Positions 33,641 through 43,263 are shown, counted from the stretch's first letter. The stretch: 64,000 nucleotides of DNA from Parasalinivibrio latis (GCF_036825535.1 NZ_CP098812.1:186001-250000); one strand, 5' to 3'. Program-made: numbers and translations. The notes: generated from the letters alone by a model not told the origin.

Positions 33641-34205
33641 CCTCCTGCCTTGGCGGCAAAAGGAAAAACAACGGCAAAAGAAAAACCTGGCTGTCCAGTT
33701 TGGCGTTGGTATTTCAGTTGCGCTGTTGCTGGCTGTGTCAGCAGCCCAGGTGCTGGATTACCAGATTGATTATCAGCAGACACGGAACCACATACTGCAA
33801 AGCGAAATTGATGAGCTTAACCGGCAACTGGCCAGGCTCAGGGAGCTCAGGATGAAACAGCGTTCACTGCAGGATCGTATTGGGGTTGTCTCTGATCTGC
33901 AGCTTAAGCGCAATGAAACAACCCGGGCGCTCAATTTCCTTGCAACCCATGTTCCGGAAGGGGTTTATTTCAACGATCTTTCCTACCGCGGGGGGACCAT
34001 TGATATCAACGGTTACGCCGACTCCCATGCCAGGTTGGCAGAGTTGCTGGCAGAGCTGGAGTTGAGCCCGGAAGTCAGCCAGGTGTCAGTACACACCATC
34101 GTCGACAGCCCGGAAAAAGGGACTGACCGTAAACAGTTCCGGGTCACTTTCCACCTTGCACCGCATACCACAGCGTCGCTTCAAAAAGAGGTAAGTCATG
34201 GATAA
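33624..34205 (+). CDS. pilN: Type IV pilus assembly protein PilN
   Basis: 193 residues. It starts MLPVINLLPWRQKEKQ; INLLPWR is the motif that docks into PilM. One transmembrane helix (about 25-43), then a coiled coil (SEIDELNRQLARLRELRMKQRSL) and a small periplasmic fold. It overlaps pilM by 17 nt and pilO by 8 nt. Confidence 0.93.
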   Translation: MLPVINLLPWRQKEKQRQKKNLAVQFGVGISVALLLAVSAAQVLDYQIDYQQTRNHILQSEIDELNRQLARLRELRMKQRSLQDRIGVVSDLQLKRNETTRALNFLATHVPEGVYFNDLSYRGGTIDINGYADSHARLAELLAELELSPEVSQVSVHTIVDSPEKGTDRKQFRVTFHLAPHTTASLQKEVSHG

Positions 34206-34782
34206 CTGGCGCGATCTCGATCTTGAAGATCTGGCTTTCTGGCCGACAATCCCGAGGATCACTGTGGTGGTTATAGCGTCATTGCTAACCCTGGTGCTGA
34301 TGTATTTCCTTGTGATCAGTCCCAAGCTTGAACAGCGTGAATCCCTGATATCAGCGGAGCATACCCTCAAGAGTGAATTTAAGGGCAAGGTGGTTAAAAC
34401 CGCCACCCTTATCAGTGTTGCCAACCAGGTGGAAATCCTGGATCTCCAGTACCAGACCATGCGTAAGCAGCTCCCCGTTGAAAATGAGCTGGCCGGGCTC
34501 CTGGCCGGGATAAACGAGCTTGGGGTCCGCAACGGCCTGGCATTTCGCAGAATTGAGTGGCTGCCGGCGCTAAAACAGGACTGGCTGTATGAGGTGCCGC
34601 TGAAAATGGATATTTCCGGGGACTATGCCCATCTGGGGGCCTTTGCTGCAGATCTTGCCCGTATGCCGAGAATTGTCAGCTTGCATGATTTTTCTATCAA
34701 CAATACGAAGGATAAAGCAGGGTTGTCATTCAACGTATCTGCCAAGACCTACCGGTTTATCGAACGGGAGGATGAAAAATGA
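34198..34782 (+). CDS. pilO: Type IV pilus assembly protein PilO
   Basis: 194 residues with one transmembrane helix near 20-40 (ITVVVIASLLTLVLMYFLVI), a coiled coil and a ferredoxin-like periplasmic domain (IEWLPALKQDWLYEVPLKMDISGDY). It pairs with PilN in the inner-membrane alignment complex. It overlaps both neighbours, 8 nt with pilN and 4 nt (ATGA) with pilP. Confidence 0.92.
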   Translation: MDNWRDLDLEDLAFWPTIPRITVVVIASLLTLVLMYFLVISPKLEQRESLISAEHTLKSEFKGKVVKTATLISVANQVEILDLQYQTMRKQLPVENELAGLLAGINELGVRNGLAFRRIEWLPALKQDWLYEVPLKMDISGDYAHLGAFAADLARMPRIVSLHDFSINNTKDKAGLSFNVSAKTYRFIEREDEK

Positions 34783-35330
34783 AAGTGAGGAAAACATTTT
34801 TGTTCCTGTTGGTACCCATGCTGAGTGCCTGTGATTCCAGCACTGCGGATCTGGACAGCTATATCGCCCGTACCAAAGCGTCTGCAACGGTTGTTGCAAT
34901 GGCAAACCCGACGCTGCCTGCATTTGAAGCTGTGCCATTTTCAATGGACAACGGCCGGGACCCGTTTGCAGCACCACACAGGGAAACCGCTAAGGTCCAG
35001 AAGATAACGGATTGCTGGCAACCGGATCTCTCTCGCACAATTGGTGCTTTGGAGGAATATTCTCTTTCAAATCTGAGGTTTAAGGGCGTAATAGGTAACA
35101 AATCTTATCGGGCTGCCTTGATTCAAATGCCGGATGGAGAGATACGGAAGGCCAGTTTTGGCGATTATGTTGGGGAAAACCTGGGAAAAATTGACGCTAT
35201 AGAGCAGCAAGGGATCCGCGTGACAGAATCTCTGCCGGATGGGCTGGGGTGCTGGCAGACACGCAGTGTCCTGCTGGGCTTGAATGGCGTCAAGGGAGAT
35301 GACGGAAATGGTAGCCAGTATGGGAGTTAA
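34779..35330 (+). CDS. pilP: Type IV pilus lipoprotein PilP
   Basis: 183 residues. Lipoprotein signal MKVRKTFLFLLVPMLSAC with Cys18 as the lipidated residue. A flexible stretch contains the short PilO-contact region, followed by the HR domain from about 80 (LEEYSLSNLRFKGVIGNKS, VGENLGKIDAI) that binds the secretin PilQ. It bridges inner and outer membrane parts of the pilus machine. Confidence 0.93.
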   Translation: MKVRKTFLFLLVPMLSACDSSTADLDSYIARTKASATVVAMANPTLPAFEAVPFSMDNGRDPFAAPHRETAKVQKITDCWQPDLSRTIGALEEYSLSNLRFKGVIGNKSYRAALIQMPDGEIRKASFGDYVGENLGKIDAIEQQGIRVTESLPDGLGCWQTRSVLLGLNGVKGDDGNGSQYGS

Positions 35331-35334
35331 CGTG

Positions 35335-37098
35335 ATGGCTCAACTTAAACATTACTGCCACCGGCTGACAGTGGCTGGTGCGGTTTTGGCTTTTGGGCTT
35401 GCCCTGCCGGTTTCTGCTTCTGAAACTGCATCCAATACCTCCCCACGGATTGAGGCGGTTGATTTCAGCCGTACAGAAGCCGGGGAAGGGCATCTGGTTA
35501 TTGACCTAAACAGTCAGCAGGTTGCCGCCAGTATGGAAAGGAGAAAAGAAGGCCTCCTGGTGACCCTCAAAGATACCCGCCTGCCTGAGGACATGCTTTA
35601 CGTGCTGGATGTCGTGGACTTTGCAACCCCGGTTACCCAGGTTGAATCCTTTATCCGGGAAAAGGATGCCCAGTTCCTTCTGACGGTAAAAGGCCCTTAC
35701 GGTTACCACTATGACCAGAAGGGCAAGCGGTTTACTGTTGTGATAGGCAAGCAGGCCAAGCAACCGAAAGTCACCAGGGACAGGGGGAAGCCGGTTTCAT
35801 TCAATTTCCAGGATATTCCGGTCCGGACTGTTTTGCAGATTATTGCGGATCATTCCGGATTTAACCTGGTGGTGTCCGACTCTGTCTCCGGCAACCTCAC
35901 CATGCGCCTGGACAATGTGCCGTGGAAACAGGCGCTTGATACCATCCTTAAGATAAATGGGCTGGACAAGCGTATTGACGGCAACGTGATTCTTGTTGCC
36001 CCGAAAGCCGACCTGGACAGGCGGGAGCAGCAGGAGCTGGAAATCTCCCGCAAAGCCGAAGAGCTGTCTTCCCTGCGCTCAGAGGTCATTACCATCAATT
36101 ATGCGAAAGCACAGGACATTGCGACCTTGCTGAGTGGTGCTGAAGACGGGATCAGTATGCTGACAGCACGTGGGGCGGTATCTGTGGACTCTCGTACCAA
36201 CTCCCTGGTTATCCGTGACTTGCAGGAAAACCTCCAGGTGATCAGGGATCTGGTAACGACGTTGGATATCCCGGTCAAACAGGTGGAAATTGAGGCCCGG
36301 ATAGTAACCGTTGATGACGGCACCCTTGATGAAATCGGCGTGCGTTGGGGTGTGCTCGATTCCAGCTCCATGGGCATTGGTGGTTCTATTGAAAGCAACC
36401 TTGCTGGGCAGGGGCTGTATGAAGGGATTGGAAACAGTGGTGGTGGAAGCGAGGGCGGTTCCGGAGGAGAAGGCGGTGACAGTGGTGGCGGCTCTACTAC
36501 CATTGATGACTTCCTTAACGTTAACCTGGGGGCGACCGATGCCCGAGCATCAAGCATTGCTTTCCAGGTCGCTAAGCTGGGTTCGGATTTCCTGCTGGAT
36601 ATGGAGCTTTCTGCCCTTCAGGCCGAGTCCAAGGCTGAAATTATTTCGTCCCCACGCCTGCTGACCACCAACAAGATGGCAGCCTATATCGAACAGGGTA
36701 CAGAGTTGCCTTACCTTGAGGCTGCTTCCAGTGGTGCAACATCCATTTCATTCAAAAAAGCCGTGCTGAGCCTTTCCGTTACCCCGCAGATCACCCCGGA
36801 CAACAAGCTGGTACTGGATCTCCAGGTGACCCAGGACCGTCCGGGCCAAACTGTTAAGGCCGGTGGCGGTGAGGCTGTGGCCATCGATACCCAGCGTATC
36901 GGTACCCAGGTACTGGTGGACAATGGGGAAACCGTGGTCCTTGGTGGTATTTACCAACATGAGGTGCGCAAGGGCGTAGACAAAGTGCCACTCCTTGGTG
37001 ATATCCCAGGACTGGGAGCCCTGTTCCGACGTACTTACGACAAATTAGCCAAGCGCGAATTACTGATTTTTGTCACCCCGAAAATCATTGTCCAGTAA
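35335..37098 (+). CDS. pilQ: Type IV pilus secretin PilQ
   Basis: 587 residues from ATG 35335, chosen because GGGAG lies 8 nt upstream and it gives the signal peptide HRLTVAGAVLAFGLALPVSAS; in-frame ATGs at 35284 and 35308 overlap pilP. One AMIN domain (about 35-130), secretin N domains (VSFNFQDIPVRTVLQI, INYAKAQDIATLLSG), a Gly/Ser/Glu-rich loop at about 362-385, then the secretin pore (AKAEIISSPRLL-like, VLGGIYQHEVRKGVDKVPLL, RELLIFVTPKII). It forms the outer-membrane channel for pilus or DNA-uptake fibre. Confidence 0.94.
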   Translation: MAQLKHYCHRLTVAGAVLAFGLALPVSASETASNTSPRIEAVDFSRTEAGEGHLVIDLNSQQVAASMERRKEGLLVTLKDTRLPEDMLYVLDVVDFATPVTQVESFIREKDAQFLLTVKGPYGYHYDQKGKRFTVVIGKQAKQPKVTRDRGKPVSFNFQDIPVRTVLQIIADHSGFNLVVSDSVSGNLTMRLDNVPWKQALDTILKINGLDKRIDGNVILVAPKADLDRREQQELEISRKAEELSSLRSEVITINYAKAQDIATLLSGAEDGISMLTARGAVSVDSRTNSLVIRDLQENLQVIRDLVTTLDIPVKQVEIEARIVTVDDGTLDEIGVRWGVLDSSSMGIGGSIESNLAGQGLYEGIGNSGGGSEGGSGGEGGDSGGGSTTIDDFLNVNLGATDARASSIAFQVAKLGSDFLLDMELSALQAESKAEIISSPRLLTTNKMAAYIEQGTELPYLEAASSGATSISFKKAVLSLSVTPQITPDNKLVLDLQVTQDRPGQTVKAGGGEAVAIDTQRIGTQVLVDNGETVVLGGIYQHEVRKGVDKVPLLGDIPGLGALFRRTYDKLAKRELLIFVTPKIIVQ

Positions 37099-37127
37099 CC
37101 GCTTTATTCAGAAAAACAGATGCCGCC

Positions 37128-37168
37128 CCCGTCATGACTTAAATCTAATTGGGTTTGAAAATGACGGG
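37128..37168 (+). repeat. Inverted repeat after pilQ
   Basis: CCCGTCAT / ATGACGGG separated by 25 bp, about 30 bp after the pilQ stop. There is no T-run, so it may be an RNA-stability hairpin rather than a terminator. Confidence 0.4.
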
Positions 37169-37308
37169 AAGGTTGCCAAGATGCCCTGTTAGCTGAGATA
37201 ATTTTTGGTCTGATCACGAATTATCTGTGAGGAATGTGGCGCCTCGGGCTTATTGCGAATACAGCCCGCGGGCGGTGTTGTCTTATTAACCGCGCGTAAT
37301 TTCCTGAA

Positions 37309-37827
37309 ATGGCTGAAAAAAGAAATATCTTTCTGGTTGGCCCAATGGGGGCTGGAAAAAGCACCATTGGCAGACATCTCGCTCAATCACTGCACATGGA
37401 TTTTTACGATTCTGACACCGTCATCGAAGAACGTACCGGCGCAGATATCGCCTGGGTTTTCGATGTAGAGGGTGAGGAAGGCTTCCGTGTACGTGAAGAA
37501 AAAGTCATCGATGAGCTGACTCAAATGCAGGGCATTGTCCTGGCAACCGGTGGAGGTTCAGTAAAAAGTAAAGAAAGCCGCAACCGTCTGTCTGCACGTG
37601 GTATCGTTGTATACCTTGAGACGACTATTGAGAAGCAACTGGCACGTACCCAGCGAGACAAGCGCCGTCCTCTTCTGCAAACTGACAGTCCACGTGACGT
37701 GTTGGAAGATCTGGCTGGCAAGCGTAACCCACTGTACGAAGAAGTGGCTGACTATGTTGTTCGTACGGACGACCAGAGTGCCAAAGTGGTTGCGAACCAA
37801 ATCATTGAACTTATTGAAAATCACTAA
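37309..37827 (+). CDS. aroK: Shikimate kinase I
   Basis: 172 residues. P-loop GPMGAGKST at about 10-18, DSDTVIEERTGADIAWVF, GGGSVKSKESR and the lid RPLLQTDSPRD. It phosphorylates shikimate at C3 in the chorismate pathway. aroB follows 23 bp later and the aroKB-damX-dam-rpe-gph-trpS string is a conserved gammaproteobacterial block. Confidence 0.97.
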   Translation: MAEKRNIFLVGPMGAGKSTIGRHLAQSLHMDFYDSDTVIEERTGADIAWVFDVEGEEGFRVREEKVIDELTQMQGIVLATGGGSVKSKESRNRLSARGIVVYLETTIEKQLARTQRDKRRPLLQTDSPRDVLEDLAGKRNPLYEEVADYVVRTDDQSAKVVANQIIELIENH

Positions 37828-37850
37828 TAATAAACAGGAATGTATTGCCC

Positions 37851-38927
37851 ATGGAACGGATTTCCGTAGAGCTTGGTGAAAGAAGTTACCTGATTTCGAT
37901 CGGTGCCGGTCTGCTTGAGCAACCGGCACTGTTCGCTGAAGCTGATGGGCGCAAGGTGGTGGTGGTCACCAATGACACCATAGCACCGCTGTACGCGGAC
38001 ACCTTGATGGAAACACTAAAGGCAGCCGGGGGCACCCCATCGCTGCTGAGCTTGCCGGATGGTGAGCAATACAAAACGCTGGAAACCTTCAATACCATCC
38101 AGACCTTCCTGCTGGAAGGAAGTTACAGCCGGGATGTGCTTTTGGTTGCACTCGGCGGCGGTGTTATTGGTGATGTTGTTGGTTTTGCAGCTGCCTGTTA
38201 CCAGCGTGGCGTGGACTTTATTCAGGTTCCTACGACGCTGCTGTCCCAGGTGGATTCCTCCGTTGGTGGCAAGACGGCTATCAACCACCCCCTTGGCAAG
38301 AACATGATCGGGGCGTTTTACCAGCCCAAATCGGTTGTGATTGATACCAAGGCGCTTTCTACCCTGCCTCCTAGAGAATTTGCTGCCGGCATGGCAGAAG
38401 TTATCAAGTACGGCATTATCGCTGATGGTCCTTTTTTCACTTGGCTGGAAGACAATCTGGCGGCATTGAATGCACTGGATAACCAGGCATTGGTTTATAC
38501 CATCAAGCGTTGCTGTGAAATCAAAGCGGATGTTGTCGCAAAGGATGAGCGCGAATCCGGCGTCCGTGCCCTGTTAAACCTCGGTCATACCTTTGGTCAT
38601 GCCATTGAGGCGGAAATGGGTTACGGCAACTGGCTGCACGGCGAAGCAGTAGCGGCAGGCACGGTTCTTGCTGCAGAAACTGCAAGGCGTCAAGGATTGG
38701 TCAGTTCGGAAATGGTCACGCAAATTACTGCGCTTCTCGAGGCGGCATCCCTTCCGGTTAAAGCACCGGAAAATATGGGTTATCAAGCCTTTATCAAGCA
38801 TATGATGCGGGACAAAAAAGTACTTTCCGGCCAGTTACGGTTGGTATTGCCAACCGGCATTGGTTCGGCTGAAGTGGTTTCCGATGTCACTGAGCAAACC
38901 CTGACAGAGGTCATCGAAACAAAATAG
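37851..38927 (+). CDS. aroB: 3-dehydroquinate synthase
   Basis: 358 residues from ATG 37851 (MERISVELGERSYLISIGAG); a TTG two codons earlier is in frame but not needed. It converts DAHP to 3-dehydroquinate using NAD and Zn. NAD-binding ALGGGVIGDVVGFAAACYQRG, substrate loop TTLLSQVDSSVGGKTAINH, and zinc ligands in AEVIKYG, LLNLGHTFGHAIE and WLHGEAVAAG are present. Confidence 0.97.
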   Translation: MERISVELGERSYLISIGAGLLEQPALFAEADGRKVVVVTNDTIAPLYADTLMETLKAAGGTPSLLSLPDGEQYKTLETFNTIQTFLLEGSYSRDVLLVALGGGVIGDVVGFAAACYQRGVDFIQVPTTLLSQVDSSVGGKTAINHPLGKNMIGAFYQPKSVVIDTKALSTLPPREFAAGMAEVIKYGIIADGPFFTWLEDNLAALNALDNQALVYTIKRCCEIKADVVAKDERESGVRALLNLGHTFGHAIEAEMGYGNWLHGEAVAAGTVLAAETARRQGLVSSEMVTQITALLEAASLPVKAPENMGYQAFIKHMMRDKKVLSGQLRLVLPTGIGSAEVVSDVTEQTLTEVIETK

Positions 38928-38937
38928 CTGGTAAAGC

Positions 38938-40482
38938 ATGAGCGGACCCTTACCGTCAATGTCACTGGATCTCGACAGCCAACACCAAATTCTGTCGAGA
39001 CTGCAGTTTGTCACCCGATTCAGTTCAAACCTGGTTCAGATCACCGGTGAACAGGGCGCTGGCCGTTCATGGCTGGTAGAGCGGTACCTTGAGTCCTGGG
39101 CGAAAGATACTTCCCAGGCACTCCTGATTTGTAATGCCCGCCAGGACGATGCCCGCCAGCGAGCCATCATCCTTGGGCAGCTTGTGCACGGCAGTGTCTT
39201 CAATGAACAGGACAGCCTGCTCGACAGCCTCCAGCACCTTCTCGGTGACCAGCCCTGCCAACTTCTTATTGCCATTGATGATGCACACTGCCTGTCACCC
39301 AATATGGTGGCGGAGCTGTGGGCCCTGGTGCAACATGCAAAAATCGCCCAGGGCTGGCAGGTCAATGTGCTGGCATTCAGCCTCAAAGGCAAACTGGATA
39401 AATGCCTGCGCCAGGTATCTTACGGCCAGGGCAGCACCCCTTTGGAAGTGGAAATACCGCATCTTACCGACAGTGAGCGGGAAATGCTTATCGAGCTGAT
39501 GCTGACGTCCCAGGGACTGGACGCCGGACAGCGTAGAATTTTCCGCATGCGTGCTGCGAATGTGCCATCTTTACCGGGTGCTCTTTTTGGCCTGCAACAA
39601 CAGGAGGTTCCTGTGTCAAAAGAAAAGCGCGACCGCCGTTTTACTCCCGCCATCCTACTGGCATTACTGCTGATTTTGCTGGGGCTTGGTGGGCTGGGTT
39701 GGTACCTGTTAGGCGGATCGCCGGTGGAAAAGGCCGTACCTGTGGTCACTACGCCGGAACCCGGTGCTACAGATGACGACAAAATTCCGTCACTTGAAAC
39801 AGCGATTGACGAAGGCAAGATCAACACTGATGACGACAAGGTGTTGGCCGGGCAAAACAGTGAAGCCGGGCTGCCTCCGGTTGTTGATGACAGTGCAGCG
39901 CTGCCTGAAGATTCGGAATTTGCAGGGCTTACCGTGGGACGACGGGACGATGGCAAACGCCTGGTTGTGCCGGATACCGTGGTGGACGCCATTATGGAAG
40001 ACCAGTCTGTCGGCGGAGACGGTACCCGCGCGGTAGCTGAGCCCCTGTTGCCTGAGCTTGCCGGGAAGACACAAGTAACCTTGCCGGATCCATTGGCAAC
40101 AGACAGCAAGCCGTTGCCAAAACCTGCAGCGAATGCCAACAAGGCACCTGCACCTCAGACTGTGGCAACGTCAGACCTTGATATCGCAAACACCGAATTG
40201 AGAGATGTACCGGCTGAACGCTATGCACTCCAACTGGCGGCCTTGCGTTCCGAGACCGAGGTAAATACCTTCATCCAGGACAACAGCCTGCAAGGCAAAG
40301 TGAAGGTATACCAGACCGTGCGCAGTGGGGAGCCCTGGTTCATGGTTATCTGGGGTGACTATGCTTCTGTGAATGCCGCCCGCCGGGCAGAAATGGATAT
40401 GCCGCAAAATCTGCAGGCACTGGGTCCATGGGTGAAGAGCTTTGCCCGTATTCACCGTGAAATTGACCGCGTCAATTTGTGA
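38938..40482 (+). CDS. damX: DamX: ATPase-like domain, membrane anchor and SPOR domain
   Basis: 514 residues. An AAA-like N-terminal region (about 1-220) has Walker A ITGEQGAGRSWLVERYL and a Walker B-like LLIAIDDAHCL. A transmembrane helix (about 237-257, AILLALLLILLGLGGLGWYL), a long acidic linker and a C-terminal SPOR domain (YALQLAALRSETEVNTFIQ, WFMVIWGDYASVNAARRAE) follow. SPOR proteins of this type go to the septum; DamX affects division and bile resistance in enterics. The predicted nucleotide-binding half is cytoplasmic. It starts 10 bp after aroB. Confidence 0.9.
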   Translation: MSGPLPSMSLDLDSQHQILSRLQFVTRFSSNLVQITGEQGAGRSWLVERYLESWAKDTSQALLICNARQDDARQRAIILGQLVHGSVFNEQDSLLDSLQHLLGDQPCQLLIAIDDAHCLSPNMVAELWALVQHAKIAQGWQVNVLAFSLKGKLDKCLRQVSYGQGSTPLEVEIPHLTDSEREMLIELMLTSQGLDAGQRRIFRMRAANVPSLPGALFGLQQQEVPVSKEKRDRRFTPAILLALLLILLGLGGLGWYLLGGSPVEKAVPVVTTPEPGATDDDKIPSLETAIDEGKINTDDDKVLAGQNSEAGLPPVVDDSAALPEDSEFAGLTVGRRDDGKRLVVPDTVVDAIMEDQSVGGDGTRAVAEPLLPELAGKTQVTLPDPLATDSKPLPKPAANANKAPAPQTVATSDLDIANTELRDVPAERYALQLAALRSETEVNTFIQDNSLQGKVKVYQTVRSGEPWFMVIWGDYASVNAARRAEMDMPQNLQALGPWVKSFARIHREIDRVNL

Positions 40483-40558
40483 TTTATCGCTGAGAGTTGG
40501 CGAAAAATAAGGTACAATCCGCCACCTTTCTGGCAGCAGTGGTAGTGAATAAGCGGCA

Positions 40559-41380
40559 ATGAAAAAGCAGCGTGCGTTTTTAAAATGGGCTGGGGGTAAA
40601 TATTCCCTGGTTGACGCGATTCGCCAGCACCTGCCGGAAGGTGAGGAATTGATTGAGCCTTTTGTCGGGGCTGGGTCAGTTTTTCTCAACACAGATTATT
40701 CAAGCTATCGCCTTTCTGATATCAACCAGGATTTGATCAATATGTTCAATATCCTGAAGGATGATGCGTCCCCGTTTATCGTTGATGCTCGTACACTGTT
40801 CACTGAGCATCACAACGTAAAGGACAAATACCTGTCTATCCGCAAGGCATTCAATGCATCACACGATGTTTATGAAAGATCGCTGTTTTTCCTCTATATG
40901 AACCGCCATGGCTATAACGGCCTGTGCCGCTATAACAAAAAAGGCGGCTACAACGTGCCGTTCGGTTCCTATAAAAAGCCCTACTTCCCTCAGGCGGAAC
41001 TGGAGTTCTTTTCGGAAAAATCCCAGAAGGCAACCTTTGTCTGCGAGAGCTTTGAGCAGTCTTTCGCCGCAGCAAGGGAGGGGTGTGTGGTGTATTGCGA
41101 TCCGCCATATGCACCATTGTCTGCGACGGCAAATTTCACCACCTATTCCGCCAACGGCTTTGGCCCGGGTGAGCAGAAAAAACTGGGTGAGCTGGCTGTA
41201 TACACGGCCCATGACAAAGGGGTGCCGGTACTGATTTCCAACCACGACACGGCACAGACCCGTGACTGGTACCAGGATGCCCGGCTGACCGTGGTAAAGG
41301 TAAAGCGTACCATCAGCCGCAATGTTCATGGCCGCAACAAGGTTGATGAACTGCTGGCCCTGTTTTCACCACGTTTCTGA
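40559..41380 (+). CDS. dam: DNA adenine methylase Dam (GATC)
   Basis: 273 residues. SAM-binding FLKWAGGKYSLVD near 8-20 and FVGAGSVFLN, target motif SHDVYERSLFFLYMNRHGYNGLCRYN, and the catalytic DPPY at 181-184. It methylates adenine in GATC and guides mismatch repair, replication timing and gene control; in Vibrio it is essential for chromosome 2 replication. It follows damX by 76 bp, with a possible own promoter in the gap. Confidence 0.97.
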   Translation: MKKQRAFLKWAGGKYSLVDAIRQHLPEGEELIEPFVGAGSVFLNTDYSSYRLSDINQDLINMFNILKDDASPFIVDARTLFTEHHNVKDKYLSIRKAFNASHDVYERSLFFLYMNRHGYNGLCRYNKKGGYNVPFGSYKKPYFPQAELEFFSEKSQKATFVCESFEQSFAAAREGCVVYCDPPYAPLSATANFTTYSANGFGPGEQKKLGELAVYTAHDKGVPVLISNHDTAQTRDWYQDARLTVVKVKRTISRNVHGRNKVDELLALFSPRF

Positions 41381-41415
41381 CCCTTTTCTGCTACCTGCTT
41401 ACCGCGTAAACGGAT

Positions 41416-41643
41416 CTACGCGGCACTGTTTCCCGCTATCACCAGATTTACTACCACCACAAGCACCAGAACAAACACCACCACAAAGCCAATTCCCAGT
41501 GCGATATACGGTGTTGCTGAGCCAAAAGCAAAGTCGCGCCGGCGGTTTTTGTCGGACTGTACCCCGAACATGGCTGCCAGCACACTGAGAATCATTGTTA
41601 CCAACCCGGGGCGTTTATCACTGCTCTTTTCGCTTGCGGTCAT
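41416..41643 (-). CDS. DUF2970 family small membrane protein
   Basis: 75 residues from ATG 41643, which has GGAG and AAGG just upstream; a longer frame adds 28 unlikely residues. It has an amphipathic N-terminal segment (VTMILSVLAAMFGVQSDKNRRRDF) and one strong transmembrane helix (YIALGIGFVVVFVLVLVVVVNLVIA). This is the DUF2970 pattern; function unknown. It lies opposite to the dam-rpe direction, convergent with dam. Confidence 0.8.
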   Translation of the reverse strand: MTASEKSSDKRPGLVTMILSVLAAMFGVQSDKNRRRDFAFGSATPYIALGIGFVVVFVLVLVVVVNLVIAGNSAA

Positions 41644-41805
41644 CCTTGTCTCCGGCGGAATAGGGTCCAGATAACAGCGTAGACCTGACGAAAGCAAAGT
41701 GGAATTTATGTGTATCAAAAGAATCACTGTCGGGACAGGTCAAGGCCAATCGGGTAGAATGTCGCCAATTCCCCCTCTAACCGATATACCCATTGAGGCT
41801 TAATC

Positions 41806-42480
41806 ATGAAGGATTATTTGATCGCCCCGTCTATTCTCTCTGCAGACTTTGCTCGCCTTGGTGAAGATGTTGAGAAGGTTCTTGCAGCCGGTGCCGATGT
41901 GGTTCACTTCGATGTGATGGACAACCACTATGTCCCGAACCTGACATTTGGTGCACCGATCTGTAAAGCGCTGCGCGATTACGGCATCACGGCTCCCATT
42001 GACGTGCATCTAATGGTTAAGCCGGTAGACCGTATTATCCCTGACTTTGCCAAAGCCGGTGCATCAATGATCACCTTCCATGCCGAAGCCAGTGAGCACA
42101 TCGACCGTTCCCTGCAACTGATCAAGGAATGCGGTTGTAAGGCTGGTCTGGTATTCAACCCGGCAACCCCACTGCACCATCTGGATTACGTGATGGACAA
42201 GCTGGATATGATCCTGCTGATGTCCGTCAACCCAGGTTTCGGTGGCCAGTCGTTCATTCCATCTACCCTGGATAAACTGCGCGAAGTTCGCCGCCGCATT
42301 GACGAAAGTGGCTACGATATCCGTCTGGAAATCGACGGTGGCGTGAAGGTGGATAACATCCGTGAAATCGCTGAAGCCGGCGCCGATATGTTTGTTGCCG
42401 GTTCAGCTATTTTCAGCAAGCCGGATTACAAAGCGGTCATTGACCAGATGCGCGAAGAGCTTTCCCAGGTATCTCGCTGA
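41806..42480 (+). CDS. rpe: Ribulose-phosphate 3-epimerase
   Basis: 224 residues, a (beta/alpha)8 metalloenzyme of the pentose phosphate pathway. IAPSILSADFARLGEDV, HFDVMDNHYVPNLTFG, DVHLMVKPVDR, MSVNPGFGGQSFIP and LEIDGGVKVDNI hold the metal and phosphate sites. Its TGA stop overlaps the gph ATG by one base. A TAGAAT -10-like element lies about 50 bp upstream. Confidence 0.98.
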   Translation: MKDYLIAPSILSADFARLGEDVEKVLAAGADVVHFDVMDNHYVPNLTFGAPICKALRDYGITAPIDVHLMVKPVDRIIPDFAKAGASMITFHAEASEHIDRSLQLIKECGCKAGLVFNPATPLHHLDYVMDKLDMILLMSVNPGFGGQSFIPSTLDKLREVRRRIDESGYDIRLEIDGGVKVDNIREIAEAGADMFVAGSAIFSKPDYKAVIDQMREELSQVSR

Positions 42481-43196
42481 TGGATATGGCAGTAAAAAAC
42501 AGGTGCCAGTTCGGGGCGGTGAAATACATCGCCTTTGATTTGGATGGAACGCTGATTGACAGCGTACCGGAACTTGCCGTTGCGGTTCAGATGGCGATGA
42601 CCGACCTTGGCCGAACCCCACCGGCGGCTGAAAAGGTGCGTACCTGGGTCGGCAATGGTGCTGACGTGCTGATTGGCCGTGCGCTGAGTGACAGCATTGA
42701 GGTTGACCCTGAGTTGCCAGATGCACTCCGTGCAGAAGCCCGTGCGCGTTTTGACTTTCACTATCATAACAATGGGCATGAAGGGACCAAGGTCTATGAT
42801 GATGTTATCGAGACTCTGCAAACCCTGAAAGCAAGTGGATACCAGCTCGGGATTATTACCAACAAACCCTCGCAGTTTGTACCGGATATCCTGGCCGAAC
42901 TTGGTATAGACAGCCTGTTCGATGATGTTTTTGGCGGTGATGCCTTCCCGGTGAAAAAACCTGATCCGATGCCGCTCAACCACCTGCGTGAAAAATATGG
43001 CCTGGCACAGGATGAGCTGATGATGGTGGGGGATTCCCGCAACGATATTCTGGCAGCAAAAAATGCCGGAATTGCGTCTGTTGGCCTGACTTACGGCTAC
43101 AACTACGGTGAATCCATCGCAATTTCCGGCCCTGAGCTGGTTACCGGTCAGTTTGCTGACCTGCTGACGGTTCTCACCGGCGTGAAAACGCGTTAA
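42480..43196 (+). CDS. gph: Phosphoglycolate phosphatase
   Basis: 238 residues. HAD-family phosphatase with DLDGTLIDSVPEL at about 20-32 (nucleophile Asp), TNKPSQFVPDIL, and VGDSRNDILAAKNAG. It clears 2-phosphoglycolate from oxidative DNA damage repair. It is coupled to rpe by the TGATG overlap. Confidence 0.96.
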   Translation: MDMAVKNRCQFGAVKYIAFDLDGTLIDSVPELAVAVQMAMTDLGRTPPAAEKVRTWVGNGADVLIGRALSDSIEVDPELPDALRAEARARFDFHYHNNGHEGTKVYDDVIETLQTLKASGYQLGIITNKPSQFVPDILAELGIDSLFDDVFGGDAFPVKKPDPMPLNHLREKYGLAQDELMMVGDSRNDILAAKNAGIASVGLTYGYNYGESIAISGPELVTGQFADLLTVLTGVKTR

Positions 43197-43263
43197 ATTA
43201 GCCATCAGCAAATTTTAGAAGTGACAAGTGCCGGAAGTAACCGGCCGAGACAGGAAAAACTAG

